NCBI GenBank assembly: GCA_023434535.1
Contig: JAEYSR010000025.1
Span: 1-9,711, forward strand
Origin: Actinomycetes bacterium
GTDB taxonomy: Bacteria; Actinomycetota; Acidimicrobiia; Acidimicrobiales; Microtrichaceae
Reading direction: 5' to 3'
Length of the DNA: 9,711 bases
Positions 1-6,258 of this stretch are shown here, piece by piece. Under the pieces are notes generated by a model. It ran no database searches. It worked only from the letters and a program-made list of their open reading frames with translations, and had not been told where the DNA came from. The translations under genes were made by a program, and so were the position numbers. How positions within the stretch are numbered: position 1 is the stretch's first letter; every line of letters starts with the position of its first letter.

Positions 1-2
1 TC

Positions 3-137
3 CACAACCTCACCTGGATGTTCACCCTGGTGGGTCGGATCCGCGCTGCGATCGCGTCGGGCACGCTCGACCGGCTGCGCCTCGAGGTCGCGGAGGTGTG
101 GTCGGGCTCCGGTCCCGGTCTGGGCGATCCGACCTGA
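3..137 (+). CDS. tgt: tRNA-guanine transglycosylase, C-terminal end (partial)
   Basis: The frame entering the window encodes 44 residues, beginning HNLTWMFTLVGRIRAAIASG and ending at a TGA at 135-137. This matches the C-terminal end of bacterial tRNA-guanine transglycosylase, where an 'HNL...IR.AI..G' segment is conserved; the His of HN is the fourth zinc ligand in characterised family members. Tgt swaps the wobble guanine of GUN-anticodon tRNAs for preQ1, a step of queuosine synthesis, in the cytoplasm. The rest of the gene, with the catalytic Asp residues and the Cys zinc ligands, lies outside the window. A position just before yajC-secD-secF is the order also known from proteobacteria, which supports the call. 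The short fragment is the main limit on confidence. Confidence 0.85.
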   Translation, partial: HNLTWMFTLVGRIRAAIASGTLDRLRLEVAEVWSGSGPGLGDPT

Positions 138-157
138 GGTGCCCGACCTGAGCTGCC
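130..157. repeat. 14-bp tandem duplication across the tgt stop
   Basis: Two adjacent 14-base units, CGACCTGAGGTGCC (130-143) and CGACCTGAGCTGCC (144-157), differ at one base. The first copy contains the tgt stop codon. This looks like a small slippage duplication at the gene end; no function is evident. Confidence 0.7.
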
Positions 158-207
158 CCACCCGAGCGGCCGGTCCTGAGCGAGCTCCGACGAAACCCTG
201 CGCCTGA

Positions 208-247
208 TTGCCCGGGGGGTCCGGGTCGGACCTACCATCTCCGGACG
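208..247 (+). promoter_or_regulatory. Candidate yajC promoter (leaderless)
   Basis: TACCAT at 233-238 fits the actinobacterial -10 consensus TANNNT. A weak TTGCCC at 208-213 could act as the -35, with a 19-bp spacer. Transcription would start near 245-247, on or just before the GTG chosen as the yajC start, which lacks a Shine-Dalgarno sequence. That is the pattern of a leaderless mRNA. It argues against the in-frame TTG at 208, which would overlap the -35. Inferred from sequence only. Confidence 0.5.
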
Positions 248-738
248 TGAACACGCTCGCGTCCGTCCTCGCTCAGGAGAGCTCCGGCAGCCCTCTGGGC
301 ATCCTCATCCTGATCGTCCCCTTCGGCCTCCTCATCTGGCTGATGGTCGTCCCCCAGCGCAAGCAGAAGGCGCGCCAGCAGCAGCTCATGGCCAGCCTGC
401 AGGTCGGCGACGAGATCGTCACCACCGGCGGGATCGTGGGGCAGATCACGTTCCTCGAGGACGACCTGGCCCATCTGGAGATCGACCACGACGTGGTCAT
501 CCGTGTCGCCCGGGGCTCGATCGCCCGCTCGCTGTCCGAGCCCGATCCCGCCGACGCCCCGGCCCGGGGCGGTCTGCTCGGCGGGCTGTTCGGCGGCGGT
601 GCCGCCGCGGCGTCGAAGACCCGGGGCGACTCCGGCTCCGACGGGGACTCCGCCACGGTAGACGTGCGGAGCTCCAAGGGCACCGGGGTGGGTGCCGCCC
701 GCAGCTCCTCGGCCAAGTCGGGCAGCTCCAAGAAGTAG
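247..738 (+). CDS. yajC: Preprotein translocase subunit YajC
   Basis: YajC is a small single-span membrane protein that associates with SecD and SecF at the Sec translocon. The 163-residue product has one hydrophobic segment (about residues 17-35), the family motif VVPQRKQK just after it (34-41), and the cytoplasmic GDEIVTTGGIVG block (54-65), all hallmarks of YajC. Residues 96 to the end form a Pro/Gly/Ser-rich, apparently disordered tail ending in SAKSGSSKK. This makes the protein longer than the roughly 85-120 residues usual for the family. GTG at 247 is preferred as start because it follows a TACCAT -10 box at leaderless distance; a TTG at 208 would add 13 non-hydrophobic residues. It lies 95 bp upstream of secD on the same strand. 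The family call is secure; the start is less so. Confidence 0.92.
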   Translation: MNTLASVLAQESSGSPLGILILIVPFGLLIWLMVVPQRKQKARQQQLMASLQVGDEIVTTGGIVGQITFLEDDLAHLEIDHDVVIRVARGSIARSLSEPDPADAPARGGLLGGLFGGGAAAASKTRGDSGSDGDSATVDVRSSKGTGVGAARSSSAKSGSSKK

Positions 739-800
739 CCCGGGGGGAGTGCCGGGGGGAGGGGTCGCGACGGGTCATCCGCGTCGGGTCACCACGCCGG

Positions 801-828
801 TACCCTGACCCGGCCCCGTCGACGAGGA
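801..828 (+). promoter_or_regulatory. Possible secD promoter and Shine-Dalgarno
   Basis: In the 95-bp yajC-secD gap, TACCCT at 801-806 fits TANNNT and would give a start near 813; no convincing -35 is seen. GAGGA at 824-828 sits 5 bases before the secD ATG and is a good ribosome binding site. secD may therefore be read both from the yajC promoter and from its own. Confidence 0.35.
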
Positions 829-833
829 CGTGA

Positions 834-2699
834 ATGACCAAGCATCCGCTGAGAACGATGATCGCCACCATGATCGTGGCCTACGGGCTGGTCGCGGTCA
901 CCGTGGTCATGGGCAAGACGCCGACCCTGGGCCTGGACCTGCAGGGCGGCATCTCCGTCAGCCTGCAGCCCGTCAAGGACGGCAAGGTCGACGAGTCGGT
1001 CACCGGTGAGCAGCTCGACCAGGCGATCGGCATCATCCGCAAGCGCGTCGACGCGCTCGGCGTGGCCGAGCCCGAGGTGTCCCGCCAGGGCAACACGATC
1101 ATCGTCCAGCTGCCGGGCGCCAAGGACCAGCAGGCGGTGCTGGACACCGTCGGCAAGACCGCCGAGCTGCGGTTCCGACCCGTGCTCGCCGACGTCGGCG
1201 TCGTGCCGACCGGCAAGGACAAGACCGAGGCGGAGAAGAAGGTCGCCGAGCTGCGCTCCGAGCTGAAGGTGCCCGAGGGCGTCACGTCGGCGCAGATCTT
1301 CGAGGACGAGACGGCCAAGCGGACCGCAGCCGCGCCGGCGACCGATCCGGCGGCGCAGGCCCCGACCGACACCACGGTCCCGGCCACCACCGCGGCGCCC
1401 TCCACCACGGCGCAGCCCGCCACCACGGTCGACCCGACCAAGTCGGGGGGGAGTCGCAGCCGGCTGACGCCGACCCAGGACGACACGACGACCACGACGG
1501 CGCCGGCGACGACCACCACCACGATGCCGGCTCTCAACCAGTGGGCCGTCGACGTCAACGACACCAAGTTCGGCGAGCTGTACCAGCTCGAGCAGGCGCT
1601 CGGCACCCAGACCACCCCCTCGGACCAGGACACGGCCGACGCCGAGGTCAACCTGGCCGACAAGGACGGCAACGTCCTGAAGCTCGGTCCGACGCTGCTG
1701 ACCGGCCGGGCCGTCGAGACCGCCACCGCGGGGATCGGCCAGGACGGCAAGTGGCAGGTCAGCCCGGTGTTCCGCAAGGGCGAGGAGGGCATCGACCTCT
1801 TCAACAAGGCCGCCGCGCTGTGCAACTCCGGCGCCGCGGAGTGCCCGGGTACCGGTGGCCAGCCCGGACGACTGGCGATCGTGCTCGACAGCGAGGTGCT
1901 GTCGGCCCCGACGATCAACAACGCCAGCTTCGAGCGCGACAGCATCTCCATCTCCGGCTCGTTCACCGAGGAGGAGGCCAAGAACCTCGCGGTGGCTCTC
2001 CGGTTCGGCTCGCTCCCGATCGAGCTCCAGGCCCAGCAGGCCGAGACCGTGTCGGCCACGCTCGGCGCCGACGCCCTCCAGGCGGGCATCATCGCCGGTG
2101 CGATCGGCCTCTTCCTGGTCTGCGCCTACCTGCTCTTCTACTACCGGCTCCTCGGTCTCGCGACCGTGGGCAGCCTCACGATCTCCGCATCGGTCCTCTG
2201 GGTGATCATGTGCTGGATCAACGCCACGGTGACCCTCGCCGGTGTGGTCGGCATCGTCGTGTCGATCGGCATCTCGCTCGACTCCTCGATCGTGTTCTTC
2301 GAGACGATCAAGGAGGACGTCCGCAACGGGGCCGGGCTGAGACCGTCGGTGGACAAGGCCTTCGGCTCCGCGTACTCCACGATCGTCAAGGCCGACGTCA
2401 GCTCGCTGATCGGCGCCGGCGTCCTCTACTGGCTCTCGGTCGGTCCGGTGCGCGGCTTCGCGTTCTACCTGGGCGTCGCGACGATCCTCGACCTCGTCTC
2501 CGCCTACTTCTTCCTGCGGCCCGCGGCACTGGTCATGGCCCGCTCGAGCCAGGGCGAGCACCCACGGCGCTTCGGCATCCCGACCGACGACCTGAGTCCG
2601 GCCGGCCGGAAGGCCACGACGTCCGACATCGAGCCGACCGCCGACGGGGCGACGGCAGCCGACGACGCGGTCATCGCCGCTGCCGGAGAGGGGGCCTGA
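834..2699 (+). CDS. secD: Protein translocase subunit SecD
   Basis: SecD works with SecF as an RND-family membrane machine that uses the proton-motive force to pull exported proteins off the outer face of the SecYEG channel. The 621-residue product has TM1 (about 7-27), the GLDLQGG motif (33-39) opening the extracytoplasmic domain, and a five-span C-terminal membrane domain (about 414-565). It also has the family block VGPVRGFAFYLG (536-547). In TM4 the usual DANVLI..R motif reads LDSSIVFFETIKED, keeping the conserved Asp (D483); the DS form is what I recall for actinobacterial SecD. The extracytoplasmic domain carries a Thr/Ala/Pro-rich insert (about 164-233). A short polar cytoplasmic tail follows TM6. 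The ATG at 834 has GAGGA 5 bases upstream and begins directly before TM1. secF starts 2 bases after the stop, so the two are co-transcribed. Confidence 0.97.
   Translation: MTKHPLRTMIATMIVAYGLVAVTVVMGKTPTLGLDLQGGISVSLQPVKDGKVDESVTGEQLDQAIGIIRKRVDALGVAEPEVSRQGNTIIVQLPGAKDQQAVLDTVGKTAELRFRPVLADVGVVPTGKDKTEAEKKVAELRSELKVPEGVTSAQIFEDETAKRTAAAPATDPAAQAPTDTTVPATTAAPSTTAQPATTVDPTKSGGSRSRLTPTQDDTTTTTAPATTTTTMPALNQWAVDVNDTKFGELYQLEQALGTQTTPSDQDTADAEVNLADKDGNVLKLGPTLLTGRAVETATAGIGQDGKWQVSPVFRKGEEGIDLFNKAAALCNSGAAECPGTGGQPGRLAIVLDSEVLSAPTINNASFERDSISISGSFTEEEAKNLAVALRFGSLPIELQAQQAETVSATLGADALQAGIIAGAIGLFLVCAYLLFYYRLLGLATVGSLTISASVLWVIMCWINATVTLAGVVGIVVSIGISLDSSIVFFETIKEDVRNGAGLRPSVDKAFGSAYSTIVKADVSSLIGAGVLYWLSVGPVRGFAFYLGVATILDLVSAYFFLRPAALVMARSSQGEHPRRFGIPTDDLSPAGRKATTSDIEPTADGATAADDAVIAAAGEGA
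1323..1532 (+). repeat. Thr/Ala/Pro-rich low-complexity insert in SecD
   Basis: This stretch encodes about 70 residues (SecD 164-233) dominated by Thr, Ala and Pro, with runs such as DDTTTTTAPATTTTTMPA. At the DNA level it is a string of ACC/ACG/GCG/CCG codons. It lies between the first part of the extracytoplasmic domain (ending near FEDETAKR) and the continuation at NQWAVD. It is probably a flexible, surface-exposed linker; the frame is uninterrupted. Confidence 0.85.
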
Positions 2700-2700
2700 C

Positions 2701-3939
2701 ATGGGGATGGTCTCCGATCTCTACCGCGGCCGCAACGACTTCGACTTCCCCCGCTGGTGGAAGCGCGTCGGCATCGTGTCGACGGTCCTCGTCATCGTCT
2801 CCCTGGGCTCGCTCTTCGTGCGGGGTCTCAACCTGAGCATCGACTTCGAGGGCGGCTCCATCTGGGAGATCCCCTCGGCCGACTTCACCGAGGACCAGGC
2901 CCGCGCCGCGCTGGCGCCGTTCGGCGACAGCGCGGTCGAGCGCTTCCAGGAGGCCAACTCGGCCGAGTCGGGCCGTGTGATCCGGGTCTCGGGTCGGGTC
3001 GACGACGTCCAGGAGGGCGCCAAGGCCGCTGACGCACTGGCCGAGGCCGCAGGTCTCGAGCAGGGCGAGGTCAAGGTCAGCACCGTCGGACCGTCCTGGG
3101 GCAGCGACATCACCGGTCAGGCCCGGCTGTCGCTGATCGTGTTCATGGTGCTCGTGGCGGCCTACATCGCGTGGCGCCTCGAGACCCGGATGGCGATCGC
3201 GGCCCTCGTCGCCGTGGTCCACGACATCATCATCACGGTCGGCGTGTACTCGGTGTTCCAGATCGAGGTCACGCCCGCGACGGTGATCTCGTTCCTCACG
3301 ATCCTGGGCTTCTCCCTCTACGACACGATCGTGGTGTACGACCGCGTCCAGGAGAACGCCACCCGTCTGGGTCGCACCGGCCAGTACACCTACACGGCGA
3401 TCATGCGCCGGTCGCTCAACCAGGTGTTCATGCGCTCGCTGAACACCACCATGGTGACGATCATCCCTGTGATCTCGATCCTGGTCGTCGGCCAGTTCGT
3501 CTTCGGTCAGGAGACGCTGGGCGACTTCTCGCTGGCGCTGCTGATCGGCCTGATCTCCGGCACCTACTCGTCGCTGTTCGTCGCCCCGCCGCTCACGGCG
3601 TGGCTCAAGGAGCGCGAGCCCCGCTGGACCCAGATCCGTGAGCGGCTCGTGGCCAAGGGCGCCGACATCTCCGACACGGCGTGGCACGGCGTCACGGCGG
3701 GCGGCCCCGGCAAGGCGGTCCCCGCTCGTCCCCGACGCGGTGCGGCGAGCTCGACGGCCTCCGGCTCCGGCTCGTCGTCGTCGGGATCGTCGGCCACCGC
3801 GACGCTCGAGGACGCTCCCACCGAGGAGCGGCCCGACGGACCGGACACGTCCGGGGCGTCCGACTCGGACGCCCCCACGGTGCGCAAGAACCCGTACGGC
3901 TCCGTGCCGCCCCGGCCCCGCAAGACCAAGAAGCGCTGA
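2701..3939 (+). CDS. secF: Protein translocase subunit SecF
   Basis: SecF is the partner of SecD in the proton-driven SecDF complex. The 412-residue product shows TM1 (about 21-40), the IDFEGGS motif (47-53) opening a short extracytoplasmic domain, VGPSWGSDIT (129-138) before TM2, and five C-terminal spans (about 141-297). The TM4 signature GFSLYDTIVVYDRVQEN (203-219) contains the conserved Asp (D208). Residues after about 320 form a non-membrane tail rich in Ser, Pro and acidic residues, ending PPRPRKTKKR. With this roughly 90-residue tail the protein exceeds the ~300-350 residues typical of SecF. The ATG at 2701 follows the secD stop by one base and has GAGAGGGG at 2687-2694; an in-frame ATG at 2707 is an alternative. 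Tight coupling to secD implies one mRNA and matched subunit production. Confidence 0.97.
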   Translation: MGMVSDLYRGRNDFDFPRWWKRVGIVSTVLVIVSLGSLFVRGLNLSIDFEGGSIWEIPSADFTEDQARAALAPFGDSAVERFQEANSAESGRVIRVSGRVDDVQEGAKAADALAEAAGLEQGEVKVSTVGPSWGSDITGQARLSLIVFMVLVAAYIAWRLETRMAIAALVAVVHDIIITVGVYSVFQIEVTPATVISFLTILGFSLYDTIVVYDRVQENATRLGRTGQYTYTAIMRRSLNQVFMRSLNTTMVTIIPVISILVVGQFVFGQETLGDFSLALLIGLISGTYSSLFVAPPLTAWLKEREPRWTQIRERLVAKGADISDTAWHGVTAGGPGKAVPARPRRGAASSTASGSGSSSSGSSATATLEDAPTEERPDGPDTSGASDSDAPTVRKNPYGSVPPRPRKTKKR

Positions 3940-3940
3940 T

Positions 3941-3986
3941 CGGCCGCCGCGGACGCGGACGGGGGTGTGTCGGCCGGGGGCGGCCG
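3941..3986 (+). terminator. Triple CGGCCG palindrome with hairpin after secF
   Basis: CGGCCG occurs at 3941-3946, 3971-3976 and 3981-3986. The last two form a perfect 6-bp stem with a GGGG loop (3971-3986), able to fold in RNA at the end of the secDF message. There is no U-rich tract after it, so it is not a classic intrinsic terminator. It ends only 7 bp before the -10 box of rel, so it could also act as a DNA palindrome bound by a regulator. Either role is inference. Confidence 0.35.
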
Positions 3987-3993
3987 TCGTCGG

Positions 3994-4033
3994 TAGCTTG
4001 AGGGGATGGAACGACCGACGCCGTCGACGGAGG
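3994..4033 (+). promoter_or_regulatory. Candidate rel promoter and Shine-Dalgarno
   Basis: TAGCTT at 3994-3999 fits TANNNT. A start six bases downstream would fall on the ATG at 4006, 35 bases before the rel ATG. GGAGG at 4029-4033 is a strong ribosome binding site 7 bases before 4041 and decides the rel start. No good -35 is visible; the CGGCCG palindromes occupy that region. Confidence 0.45.
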
Positions 4034-4053
4034 CAGCTCGATGCCGACGGTGA
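4006..4053 (+). CDS. Possible 15-codon leader peptide ORF upstream of rel
   Basis: An ATG at 4006 lies exactly where transcription should begin after the TAGCTT box, so it could be read as a leaderless ORF. It encodes MERPTPSTEAARCRR and stops at TGA 4051-4053, overlapping the first 13 bases of rel in another frame. Ribosomes ending there would cover the rel start region, and the ORF reads through the rel Shine-Dalgarno sequence (4029-4033). Its translation could therefore block or couple rel initiation. Three of the last four codons are Arg or Cys codons (CGA TGC CGA CGG, of which three are Arg). There is no family match I know of, and a short ORF like this can occur by chance. Confidence 0.28.
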   Translation: MERPTPSTEAARCRR

Positions 4054-6251
4054 CGCGCGTCCTCCCGTGGCGTCGCCACACCCAGCCTCCCGCGATGGAG
4101 GTCCAGGAGATCGTCGACCAGTACCGGCGCTTCCACCCCAAGCGCCCCACTGAGCCGATCACCGAGGCCTACCGCCTGGCCGCCGGCTCCCACGAGGGTC
4201 AGCTGCGCCGATCCGGAGAGCCCTACATCACCCACCCGCTGGCCGTGGCCGGCATCGTCGCCCGCTACGGGATGGACGACGTCACGATCTCTGCCGCGCT
4301 GCTGCACGACGCCGTCGAGGACACGGTTCTGACCCTCGACGAGGTCGAGGCCGCCTTCGGCTCCGAGGTCCGGGAGATCGTGGACGGCGTCACCAAGCTG
4401 GAGCGCGTCCACTTCGACTCCAAGGAGGCCCAGCAGGCCGCCACGATGCGCAAGATGCTCGTGGCGATGGCCAAGGACCTGCGGGTGCTGGTCATCAAGC
4501 TGGCCGATCGGCTGCACAACATGCGGACGCTCGCCGCTCTGCCCGCGTGGAAGCAGGAGCGCACCGCCCAGGAGACCCTCGACATCTACGCGCCCCTGGC
4601 CCACCGCCTGGGCATGCAGGAGATCAAGCAGCAGCTCGAGGACCTGTGCTTCGCGGCCCTGCACCCCAAGCGCTACGCCGAGATCGACCACATGGTCGCC
4701 AACCGGACGCCCGAGCGCGACCGGTACCTGGTGGAGGTGCTCGAGGAGGTCACGGGCCGGCTCAAGGAGGTCAACATCGTCGCCGACGTCACCGGTCGGC
4801 CGAAGCACCTCTGGTCCATCTACGAGAAGATGGTCGTCAAGGGGAAGGCGTTCGACGAGATCTTCGACCTCGTCGGCATCCGCGTCCTCGTCGACTCGTC
4901 CAAGGACTGCTACGCGGCGCTCGGCACGATCCACGCCCTGTGGACGCCGGTTCCGGGGCGGTTCAAGGACTACATCGCCATGCCCAAGTTCAACCTCTAC
5001 CAGTCGCTGCACACGACGGTCATCGGGCCGGGCGGGCGGCCGTTGGAGGTCCAGATCCGCACGCCCGAGATGCACAACCGGGCCGAGTGGGGAGTGGCCG
5101 CCCACTTCTCCTACAAGGAGGGCCACTCCGAGGACGTCGCATGGCTGACCCGGATCGTCGACTGGCAGCAGGAGATGACCGATCCGGGCGAGTTCATGGC
5201 GAACCTGAAGATCGACCTGGACCAGGACGAGGTCTTCCTGTTCACCCCCAAGGGAGACGTGGTCACGCTCCCCGCCGGCGCCACCCCGGTCGACTTCGCC
5301 TACGCCATCCACACCGAGGTCGGCCACCGCTGCATCGGGGCCAGAGTCGGCGGCCGGCTGGTGCCGCTCGACGGCGCCCTGACGTCGGGCGACACGGTCG
5401 AGATCTTCACCTCCAAGGTGGCGGGTGCCGGCCCCAGCAGGGACTGGCTGAACTTCGTGGCGACGCGCTCCGCCTCGAACCGGATCCGCCAGTGGTTCTC
5501 CCGCGAGCGTCGTGAGGACGCGCTGGAGTCGGGTCGCGAGGCGCTGATCAAGGCGCTGCGCCGGGAAGGCCTGCCGACCCAGCGGATCATGGGCGGTGCT
5601 GCGGTCGCCGACGTCTCGCACCAGCTGCGCTTCCAGTCCGTCGACGCCATGTTCGCCGCCATCGGCGACCACCACCTGGCTCCCGAGGCCGTGGCGGCGC
5701 GGGTCGCGAAGCTCGTCCGCACCGCTGAGGGCGAGCGCGAAGAGGTCGTCTCCACCTCGGTCCGACCGAGCGGTCGGCGCCGGTCGCGTCCCGCGGGCGT
5801 CCACGTCGAGGGATTCGACGACGTCCTGGTCCGCATGGCCCGATGCTGCACGCCCGTGCCCGGCGACGAGATCATGGGCTTCATCACCCGCGGTCGGGGG
5901 GTGTCGGTCCACCGTGTGGACTGCGCGAACGCCGCCTCGCTCGCCGACGGCCAGCAGGAGCGGGTCGTCGACGTCGACTGGGATGCGGAGTCCGCCGGCG
6001 ACTTCGTGGCGCTGGTGGAGGTCAAGGCGCTCGACCGACCCCGGCTGCTCCAGGACGTCACGTCGACGCTGAGCGAGCACCACGTGAACATCATCAGCTC
6101 GCAGAGCCACGCCGGCGGCGACCGGGTCGCGAAGATGCGCTTCGAGTTCGAGCTCACCGAGGCGTCGCACCTCGACACGCTGCTCGGCCGCATCCGCAGC
6201 CTCGACAGCGTCTACGACGCCTACCGGGTGGTCCCGGGCGCCGGGGAGTGA
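4041..6251 (+). CDS. rel: Bifunctional (p)ppGpp synthetase/hydrolase Rel
   Basis: Rel makes (p)ppGpp from ATP and GDP/GTP on starved ribosomes and also hydrolyses it, setting the stringent response. The 736-residue length is typical of long RSH proteins. The HD hydrolase domain keeps H65 (THPLAVA), H89-D90 with E93-D94 (LLHDAVEDT), and D156 and N160 (KLADRLHNMRT), so hydrolysis should be active. The synthetase domain has R253/K255 (GRPKHLWSIYEK), D276, the R307-F-K-D310 motif in PGRFKDYIAMPK, and YQSLHT (320-325). The RxKD form marks bifunctional enzymes, while EXDD marks RelA-type synthetases. A TGS domain (about 395-458), a helical region, a Cys-rich zinc-finger-like domain (C602, C603, H624, C628) and an ACT domain (about 653-733) follow. 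ATG 4041 has GGAGG 7 bases upstream; ATG 4095 is a weaker alternative. No apt gene separates it from secF, unlike many actinobacteria. Confidence 0.96.
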   Translation: MPTVTRVLPWRRHTQPPAMEVQEIVDQYRRFHPKRPTEPITEAYRLAAGSHEGQLRRSGEPYITHPLAVAGIVARYGMDDVTISAALLHDAVEDTVLTLDEVEAAFGSEVREIVDGVTKLERVHFDSKEAQQAATMRKMLVAMAKDLRVLVIKLADRLHNMRTLAALPAWKQERTAQETLDIYAPLAHRLGMQEIKQQLEDLCFAALHPKRYAEIDHMVANRTPERDRYLVEVLEEVTGRLKEVNIVADVTGRPKHLWSIYEKMVVKGKAFDEIFDLVGIRVLVDSSKDCYAALGTIHALWTPVPGRFKDYIAMPKFNLYQSLHTTVIGPGGRPLEVQIRTPEMHNRAEWGVAAHFSYKEGHSEDVAWLTRIVDWQQEMTDPGEFMANLKIDLDQDEVFLFTPKGDVVTLPAGATPVDFAYAIHTEVGHRCIGARVGGRLVPLDGALTSGDTVEIFTSKVAGAGPSRDWLNFVATRSASNRIRQWFSRERREDALESGREALIKALRREGLPTQRIMGGAAVADVSHQLRFQSVDAMFAAIGDHHLAPEAVAARVAKLVRTAEGEREEVVSTSVRPSGRRRSRPAGVHVEGFDDVLVRMARCCTPVPGDEIMGFITRGRGVSVHRVDCANAASLADGQQERVVDVDWDAESAGDFVALVEVKALDRPRLLQDVTSTLSEHHVNIISSQSHAGGDRVAKMRFEFELTEASHLDTLLGRIRSLDSVYDAYRVVPGAGE

Positions 6252-6258
6252 CCGACGC

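Noticed and set aside
739..756. CCCGG/CCGGG hairpin after yajC as a terminator
   Set aside because: Only a 5-bp stem with an 8-base loop and no U tract, in G-rich sequence where such pairings are common.
789..2702. Long - strand open frame (637 codons) opposite secD
   Set aside because: Its product is Arg/Gly/Asp-rich without domains, and it mirrors the secD frame almost exactly; it is a by-product of high GC content.
3564..6170. 868-codon - strand open frame opposite rel
   Set aside because: It spans the secF end and rel, has low-complexity Arg/Asp/Val/Leu composition, and no recognisable domain; the + strand genes are unmistakable.
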